NCBI GenBank assembly: GCA_017511405.1
Contig: JAFWKB010000012.1
Location: forward strand, 1-29,374
Direction: 5' to 3'
Length of the DNA: 29,374 bases
Origin: Candidatus Saccharimonadota bacterium
GTDB lineage: Bacteria > Patescibacteriota > Saccharimonadia > Saccharimonadales > Saccharimonadaceae
Shown here: piece by piece, positions 16,623 to 23,370 of the stretch
Layout: every line of letters starts with the position of its first letter
How positions within the stretch are numbered: position 1 is the stretch's first letter
The notes under the pieces: model-generated
The model's database searches: none
Told to the model about the DNA's origin: nothing
What the model saw: the letters and a program-made list of their open reading frames with translations, nothing else
Program-made: the position numbers and the translations under genes

Positions 16623-17198
16623 ATGATTGCTCACATAAAAGGCGTTCTCGCTGAAAAATTCGACAACTCTGTAATTGTTGATGTTTCTGGTGTTGGCTAC
16701 GAAATCATCGTCTCCGCTATCGATTTTGAGTCGCTTAACCTCAATGACGAAGTAAAGTTTTATACCTACCATAGAGTATCGGAAAATGACGAATCTCTTT
16801 TTGGTTTTGTTTCTCTTGCTGCGAAAAAACTTTTCGAGCTACTTATATCCGTCAATGGAGTTGGTCCAAAAGCAGCTATCTCTATCCTTTCTCTCGCTTC
16901 TCCCGAAGATGTCAGAAATGCTATAGCTAACGCGGACTCTGCTTTCGTCTCTAAAGCTTCCGGAGTTGGTAAAAAATCCGCCGAGCGCATCATTGTCGAT
17001 CTTCGTGATAAGGTTGGTATTCCGACTCACTATGGTGCTACAGTTATTTCTGGACCGACTAAGAAGCTAGAAAACGATGAGGCTCTCGATGCACTTATCG
17101 CGCTTGGTTTCCCACTTAAAGAAGCTACTGCAGCCCTTGAAGGTATCGATCCGACTCTCCCCGTCGATGAAAGAATTAGACTTGCGCTAAAGAAGTAA
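16623..17198 (+). CDS. ruvA: Holliday junction branch migration protein RuvA
   Basis: RuvA binds Holliday junctions and loads the RuvB motor. The 191-aa product has the N-terminal OB domain (MIAHIKGVLAEKFDNSVIVDVSGVGYEI) and central helix-hairpin-helix motifs (LISVNGVGPKAAISIL and KASGVGKKSAERIIVDL). The C-terminal RuvB-contacting domain is about residues 145-191 (DEALDALIALGFPLKEA). Length is normal. It has a leaderless-type promoter of its own despite following ruvC closely. Confidence 0.96.
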   Translation: MIAHIKGVLAEKFDNSVIVDVSGVGYEIIVSAIDFESLNLNDEVKFYTYHRVSENDESLFGFVSLAAKKLFELLISVNGVGPKAAISILSLASPEDVRNAIANADSAFVSKASGVGKKSAERIIVDLRDKVGIPTHYGATVISGPTKKLENDEALDALIALGFPLKEATAALEGIDPTLPVDERIRLALKK

Positions 17199-17233
17199 AT
17201 GTGATAAAATGTCAACAATTGTCTAAATAAAGG
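17183..17233 (+). promoter_or_regulatory. Promoter and ribosome binding site of rplS
   Basis: TTGCGC at 17183-17188, inside the end of ruvA, and TG-A-TAAAAT at 17202-17210 are spaced 16 bp. AAAGG at 17229-17233 precedes the ATG at 17241 by 7 nt. Confidence 0.5.
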
Positions 17234-17240
17234 TTAAAAA

Positions 17241-17711
17241 ATGAGTTTTTCTATTTTACAAAAAATTGGTGAAGCCCAGAAGAAGAAAGCTGTTGTTGAT
17301 GTTCGCTCTGGTGACACCGTCAAAGTTACTCAAAAAATCAAAGAAGGTGATAAGTTCCGTTTTCAGGTTTTCGAAGGCGTTGTTGTTCGTGTTGAAAGAA
17401 AAGAGTCTCATACTGCCCGTATCGTCGTTAGAAAAATCGCTTCTGGTGTTGGCGTCGAAAAATCTTTCCTTCTTCATTCTCCTCTTGTTGAAAAAGTCGA
17501 AATTGTCAAACGCGCTAAAGTTCGTCGCAATAACTTGACTTACCTTCGTGAACGTTCCGGAAAGTCCGCTCGTCTCACAAACAAAGATTTTGATCGTTCT
17601 GCGGTTAATACTCTCGAAGATGCCGAAGATGTCATGGAAGCCGAAGCCAAAACCGAAGAAACTCAAGAAGAAGCTAAAAATCCAAAAGGCTCTGCCGAAC
17701 CTGAGGAATAA
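17241..17711 (+). CDS. rplS: 50S ribosomal protein L19
   Basis: L19 lies at the 30S-50S interface. The core (residues about 1-115) shows SGDTVKVTQKIKEGDKFRFQ, FEGVVVRVERK, GVGVEKSFLLHSPLVEKVEI and KVRRNNLTYLRERSGKSARL, all diagnostic. The product is 156 aa against about 115 usually. The extra 40 C-terminal residues are very acidic (AEAKTEETQEEAK) and probably disordered. A strong terminator follows, so it is a monocistronic gene. Confidence 0.97.
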   Translation: MSFSILQKIGEAQKKKAVVDVRSGDTVKVTQKIKEGDKFRFQVFEGVVVRVERKESHTARIVVRKIASGVGVEKSFLLHSPLVEKVEIVKRAKVRRNNLTYLRERSGKSARLTNKDFDRSAVNTLEDAEDVMEAEAKTEETQEEAKNPKGSAEPEE

Positions 17712-17731
17712 TCCTTAAGAAAAACTCCTAA

Positions 17732-17755
17732 AATGCCCAAATCGGGCATTTTTTG
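17732..17755 (+). terminator. Rho-independent terminator of rplS
   Basis: AATGCCC (17732-17738) pairs with GGGCATT (17744-17750) and is followed by TTTTT. It lies in the convergent junction with the serine hydrolase gene. Confidence 0.9.
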
Positions 17756-17780
17756 TCGGAAGCTTGCTTCGCGCTCAGAA

Positions 17781-18908
17781 TTATTCCCCGAGTGTATTTA
17801 TAAGATAAACTCTATGTGACAAATCTTTAATTATCGTCGTGCTATTTCCTCGCCAACCCTCCGTAGATAAAAACGCCACAATATAAGGACTATCCGCAAA
17901 CATTATTCCTACCTCGTGATAATTATTTCCATAAAGTCCGTTTTTATACATATGCGTCGGGCTTCCAGAAAAACTCAAATTATCCCAATAATTATTAATA
18001 AAATAGAGCTTGAGCTCCGTTCCTCGCGGATTTGTATTTATTAGCTCCCAGAGATGTTTCCACGCTGCAAGTTGATCTCTGACTGTCGTATCACAAAAAT
18101 AATACGTTGAACCATAAAGTACCGAACCGTTCAGGTGGTGCTCCATCCCAATCGCTCGTGCATAGTTTCTTAAATTATCGATTCCGAATTTATTCACAAG
18201 AGAAGTATGCGCTGTATTATTGCTATAAGTAATCGCATTTCTAACTAGTCCTCTGGTCGCCGCATCGACCTCGGTATTTTCATAGGCATACATCGCATCT
18301 ACTGTCTTCACTAAACTCGCACCATAATAAAGCTTATCTCCTTGATATTCGTACTCTTTTCCGGTTTCTACATTATAAAACCCAAAGCTGATATCCCAAC
18401 CGTTGTCTCGAATGTAGTTTTCTAAATCTTGAAATGTCCTCGTCGGGGTTGGTTGAAAGGTGTACCATCTTTTATAAACAAATACAACCCGTGTCTTCTC
18501 CGCTTCATTACCAGAAAAATCTTTAACGTAATATCTAATTTTATAAACGCCTGGTATGTTCGTATCAACTCCGCCTTCAACTGACACTTTTTCGGATAAA
18601 TCGCCATCTATATTATCTATCGCAAAGAATCCGGGTTCGTTAAAGCCTTCTCCTTCGTAAAGACCGATAGTTTCACCTCCCTCGAAATGAATTTCCGGCG
18701 GAGTTTCATCGATAACGATAGCCTCTTCCGCCTGTTTATATTTGTCGAGCGCTATTCGAGTCTCCTTCTCGGAATTATTGCTACTTTCTGAAGCCTTAAC
18801 AAAATAAACTGCCCAAGCTCCGAATATTCCCCAAAAAAGAATCAAATCTAAAACAATCAAAATCCCACAAAGAAGGCTTCTTTTAGTTTTTTGTTTTGCT
18901 TTTTTCAC
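17781..18908 (-). CDS. Membrane-anchored serine hydrolase of the class A beta-lactamase fold with an Ig-like domain
   Basis: The 375-aa product has a short basic N terminus and one transmembrane helix (about 11-38), then an Ig-like domain of the DUF5011 type (about 69-145: GGVDTNIPGVYKIRYYVKD). The catalytic domain covers about 158-375. Active-site motifs are S198-L-V-K201 (SxxK), S229-N-N231 (the SDN position) and K322-N-G324 (the KTG position), so the machinery looks complete. It should act outside the membrane, on peptidoglycan peptides or beta-lactams; which one cannot be told from sequence. The start is GTG with AGGT upstream and a TGATATAAT promoter. It is divergent from the RNase HII fusion across a 63-bp shared promoter region. 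Confidence 0.85.
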   Translation of the reverse strand: MKKAKQKTKRSLLCGILIVLDLILFWGIFGAWAVYFVKASESSNNSEKETRIALDKYKQAEEAIVIDETPPEIHFEGGETIGLYEGEGFNEPGFFAIDNIDGDLSEKVSVEGGVDTNIPGVYKIRYYVKDFSGNEAEKTRVVFVYKRWYTFQPTPTRTFQDLENYIRDNGWDISFGFYNVETGKEYEYQGDKLYYGASLVKTVDAMYAYENTEVDAATRGLVRNAITYSNNTAHTSLVNKFGIDNLRNYARAIGMEHHLNGSVLYGSTYYFCDTTVRDQLAAWKHLWELINTNPRGTELKLYFINNYWDNLSFSGSPTHMYKNGLYGNNYHEVGIMFADSPYIVAFLSTEGWRGNSTTIIKDLSHRVYLINTLGE

Positions 18909-18932
18909 TTTGACCTCAAAATTCTTATGCCT

Positions 18933-18941
18933 ATTATATCA
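18933..18941 (-). promoter_or_regulatory. Extended -10 of the serine hydrolase gene
   Basis: On the reverse strand TG-A-TATAAT lies about 24 nt before the GTG start at 18908. It faces away from the -10 box of the RNase HII fusion at 18960-18965. Confidence 0.6.
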
Positions 18942-18959
18942 AAAAATCTAAAAAAATCG

Positions 18960-18965
18960 TATAAT
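18960..18965 (+). promoter_or_regulatory. -10 box with leaderless spacing before rnhB-yraN
   Basis: TATAAT at 18960-18965 ends 6 nt before the ATG at 18972 and decides that start over an upstream in-frame ATG at 18891. Confidence 0.65.
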
Positions 18966-18971
18966 CAACCC

Positions 18972-19955
18972 ATGAAATTAATTCTTGGCATCGATGAGGT
19001 TGGGCGTGGTCCGTGGGCGGGCCCGCTTGTCATTGGCGCTTGCGTTTTACCTCGAGATACCGAAGGAAATCTTGAAAACTGGACCGAAGCGCTAACCGAC
19101 TCAAAGCGGCTTTCTAAAAAGAAACGCGAGGAATTATCAAAGCTAATTCTCGAAAAATCTCTCGCAACCGGCCTCGGTTGGGTTTCGAGTCGGGAGATTG
19201 ATATGAATGGCCTTTCTTCGAGTCTTAAACTAGCCGCCCGTCGAGCCGTCTCAGAAATTAAACTCAAAAAAGTCCCCTTCACCGAGATAATAATTGATGG
19301 AACGGTTAACTTTTTATCCAATACTCCTTTAGAAAAACACGTTTCCAATCTTAAAAAAGCCGATCTCTTAATTAAAGAGGTATCTGCTGCCTCGATTATT
19401 GCTAAAGTTGCCCGTGATAACTATATGGAATCTCTTTCGAAGCTTTATCCTGGCTATGGCTTTGAAAAACATGTCGGTTACGGTACTGTCGCACACAAAA
19501 AGGCGCTTCTTACTCTTGGCACTTGCTCCGAGCATCGTTTCTCTTTTCGCCCTGTTGCTGAAATTTGCAGAATTAATAACAAAACGACTTCAGATTCTTC
19601 TCGAACTACTACCAAACAACTTGGTGACCGCGCTGAAGGAATCGTCGCAGATTATCTAATTAGAAATAACCATACAATTATCGCAAGAAATCACAAAACG
19701 CCTTTTTATGAAATCGACATCATTTCGACAAAAAACGACCAAATCTTTTTTACCGAAGTTAAATATCGAAAAGATTCATTTCGCGGTTCGCCTTTTGCTA
19801 TGATTACGAACGAAAAACTTGAGCAAATGACTTTTGCTGCTGAATCATTTTTAAAATTCTCTCCGAGTCTAAAGCAAGCTTTCTCACCGCTTCTTGCTGT
19901 CGCTTCCGTTTCTGGCGAAGATTTTGTTTTGGATGATTGGATGGTTCTTAAATAA
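18972..19955 (+). CDS. rnhB: Ribonuclease HII fused to a YraN-type (UPF0102) nuclease-fold domain
   Basis: The 327-aa product joins two proteins that are usually separate neighbours. Residues 1-197 are RNase HII, which nicks RNA-DNA hybrids and removes misincorporated ribonucleotides. They show GIDEVGRGPWAGP (D8, E9), D109 in IIIDGTV, D131 in KADLLIKEVSAASIIAK, and a complete catalytic set. A Thr/Ser-rich linker follows. Residues about 218-327 match the YraN family of restriction-endonuclease-like proteins: GDRAEGIVADYL, E247-I-D249 and E262-V-K264 form the nuclease-type acidic/lysine core. YraN function is poorly known. The start at 18972 is chosen because TATAAT lies 6 nt upstream and RNase HII proteins begin here. 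A frame extending to 18891 would add 27 unrelated residues running through the promoter. Confidence 0.92.
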   Translation: MKLILGIDEVGRGPWAGPLVIGACVLPRDTEGNLENWTEALTDSKRLSKKKREELSKLILEKSLATGLGWVSSREIDMNGLSSSLKLAARRAVSEIKLKKVPFTEIIIDGTVNFLSNTPLEKHVSNLKKADLLIKEVSAASIIAKVARDNYMESLSKLYPGYGFEKHVGYGTVAHKKALLTLGTCSEHRFSFRPVAEICRINNKTTSDSSRTTTKQLGDRAEGIVADYLIRNNHTIIARNHKTPFYEIDIISTKNDQIFFTEVKYRKDSFRGSPFAMITNEKLEQMTFAAESFLKFSPSLKQAFSPLLAVASVSGEDFVLDDWMVLK

Positions 19956-19977
19956 AAAAATGCCCTATCGCTAGGGC
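19955..19977 (-). terminator. Rho-independent terminator for the reverse-strand small gene
   Basis: GCCCTA (19962-19967) pairs with TAGGGC (19972-19977). Read on the reverse strand it is followed by seven T residues, so it terminates the small membrane protein gene. The rightward side has no T-run. Confidence 0.8.
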
Positions 19978-19979
19978 GA

Positions 19980-20192
19980 TTAAGAAAAAAATGCACAATA
20001 AAAGTTTCTAACGGTAAAGAAAAGTAGTATTGCGCCAACTGTGACGAAACAAATTCCGAACCTCACTTTTAAATCTTCGACCTCCGGTATTTTGCGGAAA
20101 AGTATATAACAGCCCAATATAAAAGAAAACAATCCCGCCAAGAATACCAAAATGCCCACCAATATCATGACAACGGTTAAAAAACTATACAT
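19980..20192 (-). CDS. Small two-helix membrane protein, divergent from the NrdR-box gene
   Basis: The 70-aa product (MYSFLTVVMILVGILVFLAG at the N terminus) has two hydrophobic segments, about residues 3-30 and 45-67. A short polar loop containing RKIPEVEDLKVRFG lies between them. I do not recognise the family. The start is fixed by AAGGAGG (20199-20205 on the plus strand) 6 nt upstream; an in-frame ATG nine codons earlier lies upstream of that site. Its promoter, TGATATAAT at 20233-20241, is close to an NrdR operator that covers the expected -35 position, so it may share control with the divergent gene. Confidence 0.65.
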   Translation of the reverse strand: MYSFLTVVMILVGILVFLAGLFSFILGCYILFRKIPEVEDLKVRFGICFVTVGAILLFFTVRNFYCAFFS

Positions 20193-20232
20193 CTTTTTCC
20201 TCCTTAAAGGTGCGAACAAAAGTTACCAGGCA

Positions 20233-20241
20233 ATTATATCA
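20233..20241 (-). promoter_or_regulatory. Extended -10 of the small membrane protein gene
   Basis: On the reverse strand this reads TG-A-TATAAT. The matching -35 position (about 20256-20261) falls inside the first NrdR box. Confidence 0.55.
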
Positions 20242-20253
20242 TAATTTTACAAT

Positions 20254-20269
20254 ACGCTATATATAGCGT
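20254..20269. promoter_or_regulatory. NrdR box 1
   Basis: ACGCTATATATAGCGT is a perfect 16-bp palindrome. It fits the NrdR-box consensus (roughly ACACTATATATAGTGT), which binds the ATP-cone repressor of ribonucleotide reductase genes. Confidence 0.8.
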
Positions 20270-20278
20270 AGTTGGGTA

Positions 20279-20308
20279 TTGACAAACACTATATGTAGCG
20301 TATATAAT
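20279..20308 (+). promoter_or_regulatory. Promoter of the NrdD-like small gene
   Basis: TTGACA (20279-20284) and TATAAT (20303-20308) have an 18-bp spacer. NrdR box 2 fills that spacer, so bound repressor would block polymerase directly. Confidence 0.8.
20286..20301. promoter_or_regulatory. NrdR box 2
   Basis: ACACTATATGTAGCGT matches the NrdR consensus with three differences. Its centre is 32 bp from the centre of box 1, about three helical turns, the spacing typical of paired NrdR boxes. Confidence 0.8.
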
Positions 20309-20334
20309 CAAAACATAACCATTTTGAAAGAAAC

Positions 20335-20354
20335 TAACTAAAATTAACTAAAAT
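20335..20354 (+). repeat. Tandem 10-bp repeat in the leader
   Basis: TAACTAAAAT occurs twice head to tail (20335-20344 and 20345-20354) in the 5' leader of the NrdR-controlled gene, just before its ribosome binding site. It is AU-rich and unstructured; role unknown. Confidence 0.7.
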
Positions 20355-20365
20355 AGGGAAATGTT

Positions 20366-20812
20366 ATGAAATACATTGTTTATTTTCAACCCAACGATTT
20401 AACCAAATTTGATTTTGAACGTTATCGAAAATCGCTCAATACTTATGCGCAAGTTCCTGAATCCGCAATTAAAGAGGCTCTCGCAAAACTCGATATCTAC
20501 GAAAACATGCATGTCTCGCTTCTCGTCCGCACCGGCGTCGGTTTAATCGAGCAATTTGGCGATACGGTCTCGGCCAAAAAGTATTACGAAGACCACAAAC
20601 AATACTTCGGTGCGAAATTTGAACGGCTTCGCCGCATTACTGGCTATCTTGTTGGTACGCTTGATCGCTGGAATGATGGCAAAAAAGCTGAAGAGTCCGA
20701 GCGCGTAAAACATTCCGTCAACTCTTGCGTCGACGATCTCGCCCGCCGCGCTAAACTCCAAGACCAAATGCTCGCTCGGAACTCCGCTTACGCCGGCAAG
20801 ATTTCTGAATAG
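20366..20812 (+). CDS. Small NrdR-controlled protein carrying the glycyl-radical loop of class III ribonucleotide reductase
   Basis: The 148-aa product ends with LRRITGYLVGTLDRWNDGKK and RVKHSV, which follows the C-terminal glycyl-radical segment of anaerobic ribonucleotide reductase NrdD. E. coli NrdD has RRVCGYLG, then N-x-GK and RVKH in the same order. G93 is the predicted radical glycine. The first 85 residues (MKYIVYFQPNDLTKFDFERY onward) are mostly helical and unknown to me. The ten-stranded catalytic barrel (NrdD is about 600-700 aa) and the four zinc cysteines before the radical loop are absent; the only cysteine is C121. Two NrdR boxes in the promoter support a ribonucleotide-reductase role. 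It may supply the radical domain in trans, or be a paralogue of a complete enzyme elsewhere. A weak AGGGA precedes the ATG, and the stop is TAG. Confidence 0.7.
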   Translation: MKYIVYFQPNDLTKFDFERYRKSLNTYAQVPESAIKEALAKLDIYENMHVSLLVRTGVGLIEQFGDTVSAKKYYEDHKQYFGAKFERLRRITGYLVGTLDRWNDGKKAEESERVKHSVNSCVDDLARRAKLQDQMLARNSAYAGKISE

Positions 20813-20829
20813 CGTCTTGCGCTAAAACA

Positions 20830-20838
20830 TGTTATAAT
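20830..20838 (+). promoter_or_regulatory. Extended -10 of the metal importer operon
   Basis: TG-T-TATAAT ends at 20838, 11 nt before the ATG at 20850. This predicts a leader of only about five bases. No palindromic Zur-like site is evident. Confidence 0.6.
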
Positions 20839-20849
20839 AAAGCCAAAAT

Positions 20850-21743
20850 ATGCACACTTCAAAGAAAGTTTTCTATATTTTGGCTTTTTGTCTTGCTCTT
20901 CTTTTGCTAGTGGCGTTTCTTTTAATTCCGAAGAGTCCCAAAAACCTCTCTCCTAAAATCGTTACCACAAATTTTATTAGTTATGATTTTGCTAGAGCCG
21001 TTACTGGAGATTCTAATAGTATTAAAATGCTAATAAACCCAGGTTCCGAGATTCACGATTTTGAACCCACCCCTGAAGATATAATCGCCATCAATAATTC
21101 CGAACTTTTTATCTATGTCGGCGGGGAATCAGACAATTGGGTTTTCGACCTTCTCAAGAATAATGAAATCTCTCCCGAAAAAACCCTTCGCCTAATGGAT
21201 TTTGTTGAGCAAAGAAAAGACGACGAGCACATTTGGACAAGCCTTCCAAACTCGATAAAGCTTATTCGTGAAATTGAAGAAAAACTTGTCTCTCTCTTTC
21301 CGGAAAAACACACTCAATATTCCGAAAATGCAGAAAACTATATTGCTCGCCTAACAAAAACCGACCAAGAAATCCGAGAGATTGTCGACAACTCCAATAA
21401 AAAAGAACTCATCTTTGCCGATAGCTTCCCGTTTCTTTATTTTGTCGAAGAATATGGCTTAAATTATTTCTCCGCTTTTCCTGGTTGCGATGAACATTCC
21501 GAGCCTAACGCAAATGCAATCTCCGAGCTCATCGATAAAGTTAAGGCAGATAATCTTAAAGTTGTTCTTAAAATTGAACTCACAAACGGCAAACTTGCAA
21601 ATCTGGTTGCGGAAGAAACTGGCGCAAAAGTTCTCGAATTAAACGCCGCGCATAATATCTCTCGGGAAGATTTTGAAAAAAGTTTAACTTTTGCAGATAT
21701 TATGGAAAAAAATGTCGAAGTTTTGAGAGAGGCTCTTTCCTGA
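20850..21743 (+). CDS. znuA: Zinc/manganese ABC transporter substrate-binding protein
   Basis: The 297-aa product belongs to the cluster A-I (ZnuA/TroA) metal-binding proteins. An N-terminal hydrophobic segment (about 6-27) without a lipobox cysteine should anchor it outside the membrane. Metal ligands are H69 (EIHDFEPT) and H127 (DEHIW). The later part (ADSFPFLYFVEEYGL, AFPGCDEHSEPNANA, LNAAHNISREDF) resembles a subfamily I remember from Clostridia. That subfamily lacks the classical third ZnuA histidine and may use the late AHN histidine instead. The ATPase gene follows with overlapping TGATG, and the permease is next, so this is a complete three-gene importer. Zinc is favoured; manganese is possible. 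Confidence 0.88.
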   Translation: MHTSKKVFYILAFCLALLLLVAFLLIPKSPKNLSPKIVTTNFISYDFARAVTGDSNSIKMLINPGSEIHDFEPTPEDIIAINNSELFIYVGGESDNWVFDLLKNNEISPEKTLRLMDFVEQRKDDEHIWTSLPNSIKLIREIEEKLVSLFPEKHTQYSENAENYIARLTKTDQEIREIVDNSNKKELIFADSFPFLYFVEEYGLNYFSAFPGCDEHSEPNANAISELIDKVKADNLKVVLKIELTNGKLANLVAEETGAKVLELNAAHNISREDFEKSLTFADIMEKNVEVLREALS

Positions 21744-22423
21744 TGTCAGAACTTGTTACTGTAAAAAATTTAACCGTTGCCTATGGCTCCAATGTCGTTA
21801 TTTCTTCTGCTAGCTTTATTATTAAAAAAGGTGATTTTATTTGTGTTGTCGGTCAAAACGGTTCCGGAAAAAGCACGCTAATTAAAGCTCTTCTCGGATT
21901 AATCCGTCCGCGCTCTGGCAAAATTTCTTTCGGTCAGGGAATAAAACAAAATTCAATCGGCTATCTTCCTCAAGAACCAAAACAATTTCAAAACTTTCCC
22001 GCCTCTGTTTTTGAAATTGTCCTCTCCGGAACTCTTGGCCGCCTTGGCCATCTTCCATTCTATCGAAAAGAAGATAGAATCCGCGCCGAGTCTTCTCTAG
22101 ATACTCTGAATATCAAAAATCTTAAAGACAAAAAGTTTTCTGAACTTTCTGGCGGCCAAAAACAAAAAGTCCTTCTTGCTCGCGCTCTTGCTGCTACGTC
22201 AAGCTTACTAATCTTAGACGAGCCGTCTAATAATCTTGACCATGCCTCCCGTAAATCTTTTTACGAAACTTTAAAATCGCTCAATAAAAATACTGGCCTC
22301 ACTATTCTTATGATTACCCACGACTTAGACAGCGAGGATTTGATCGGAAATAAGGTTCTTTCGCTCAAAAACGGCAAAATTTCGAGCTTTACAACCGTCG
22401 ATTTCTTAAGGAGATACAAATAA
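21743..22423 (+). CDS. znuC: Zinc/manganese ABC transporter ATP-binding protein
   Basis: The 226-aa ATPase energises metal import. It has Walker A GQNGSGKST (about 38-46), the Q-loop in GYLPQEPKQF, the signature LSGGQKQKVLLARAL and Walker B LLILDEPSNNLD, with the switch histidine in MITHDLDS. Its start overlaps the stop of the binding-protein gene by 1 nt, and its own stop overlaps the permease start (TAATG), so the three are translated together. Confidence 0.93.
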   Translation: MSELVTVKNLTVAYGSNVVISSASFIIKKGDFICVVGQNGSGKSTLIKALLGLIRPRSGKISFGQGIKQNSIGYLPQEPKQFQNFPASVFEIVLSGTLGRLGHLPFYRKEDRIRAESSLDTLNIKNLKDKKFSELSGGQKQKVLLARALAATSSLLILDEPSNNLDHASRKSFYETLKSLNKNTGLTILMITHDLDSEDLIGNKVLSLKNGKISSFTTVDFLRRYK

Positions 22424-23235
22424 TGGGGCTTTTAGAAATATTTTCACACGCTTTTATGCTCCGTGCCTTTATCGTCGGCGTTCTCATTTCTGTTGTCGCC
22501 GCAATAATTGGTGTTTCGCTCGTTCTCCGTAAACAATCCATGCTCGGAGATGGTCTTTCTCATGTTGCTTTTGGCGCTTTTGCCCTTGCTACCGTCCTCG
22601 GTTTCACTCCACTTTGGTTTTCGCTTCCTGTCGTTATTTTCGTCTCTTTTCTTATTCTTCATCTAAACCAGAATTCCAAACTGAGCGGCGACGCCTCAAT
22701 TGCTCTCCTTTCTGCTTCGAGTCTTGCTATTGGCACTCTCGCAATCTCAATCTCAAAAGGCGTCAATATCGACTTGAATAGCTATCTCTTCGGTAGCATT
22801 CTATCTGTCGGCTGGAGTGATGTAGTTTTAAGTACTATTCTTGCAATTCTTTCCATTCTTCTCTATATCTTTGCCCACAACCGAATTTTTGCCCTAACAT
22901 TCGATGCTGAGTTTGCCAGGTCTATCGGTATTAACACTCGTCTCTATGATGCGTTTTTTGCTATTATCTGTTCCTTCGTAGTTGTCCTTGGGATGAGACT
23001 CCTTGGCGCGCTTCTAATTTCGAGCCTCCTCATCTTTCCGGCTACAATCTCTCTCGGCTTCTCAAAATCCTTTAAAACCATCGTTCTTCTCTCGGCTTTC
23101 GTTTCAATCTTTGCCTTTCTTATCGGACTTCTCCTCTCTTACTTTTTCTCTCTTCCGACTGGCGCTACTGTCGTTCTCGTCAACCTTTTTGTCTTCGTAG
23201 TAGCAAAAATACTTGACTTTCTCAGAAAAGTGTGA
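22423..23235 (+). CDS. znuB: Zinc/manganese ABC transporter permease
   Basis: The 270-aa ABC-3 family permease forms the membrane channel of the metal importer. It has about eight hydrophobic segments. Family motifs are LRKQSMLGDGLSHVAFG near residue 35 and the RLLGALLISSLLIFPATISL segment late in the protein. It is the last gene of the operon; I see no strong terminator behind it. Confidence 0.93.
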   Translation: MGLLEIFSHAFMLRAFIVGVLISVVAAIIGVSLVLRKQSMLGDGLSHVAFGAFALATVLGFTPLWFSLPVVIFVSFLILHLNQNSKLSGDASIALLSASSLAIGTLAISISKGVNIDLNSYLFGSILSVGWSDVVLSTILAILSILLYIFAHNRIFALTFDAEFARSIGINTRLYDAFFAIICSFVVVLGMRLLGALLISSLLIFPATISLGFSKSFKTIVLLSAFVSIFAFLIGLLLSYFFSLPTGATVVLVNLFVFVVAKILDFLRKV

Positions 23236-23313
23236 TATAATAGGAATATAAACTATATCTTTTTTGACATCTCTAAAAACTATTCCTGAATAATCTCTCC
23301 CAACCTTAAAATC

Positions 23314-23345
23314 TTAAGAATCATTTAAGACCTATTTCTTATAAT
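23314..23345 (+). promoter_or_regulatory. Promoter of the MacB-type exporter with TTAAGA repeats
   Basis: TATAAT at 23340-23345 has no -35 box. Instead TTAAGA occurs at 23314-23319 and 23325-23330, 11 bp apart (one helical turn), with a related TTAAAA at 23306-23311. This layout is typical of direct-repeat sites for a response-regulator activator (inference). Confidence 0.45.
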
Positions 23346-23370
23346 GTAAAAGTTATAAGAAAGGTAATAA

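Noticed and set aside
18891..18971. Upstream in-frame ATG adding 27 residues to the RNase HII fusion
   Set aside because: It would lie upstream of the gene's own -10 box and inside the divergent gene, and RNase HII proteins begin at MKLILGIDEVG.
20193..20219. Upstream ATG adding nine residues to the small two-helix membrane protein
   Set aside because: AAGGAGG lies 6 nt before the internal ATG at 20192 and would be inside the coding region of the longer form.
20366..20812. Ordinary full-length NrdD or a frameshifted remnant of one
   Set aside because: The gene has an intact promoter, operators, start and stop, and no NrdD barrel sequence lies upstream or in other frames nearby; the first 85 residues do not contain the zinc cysteines.
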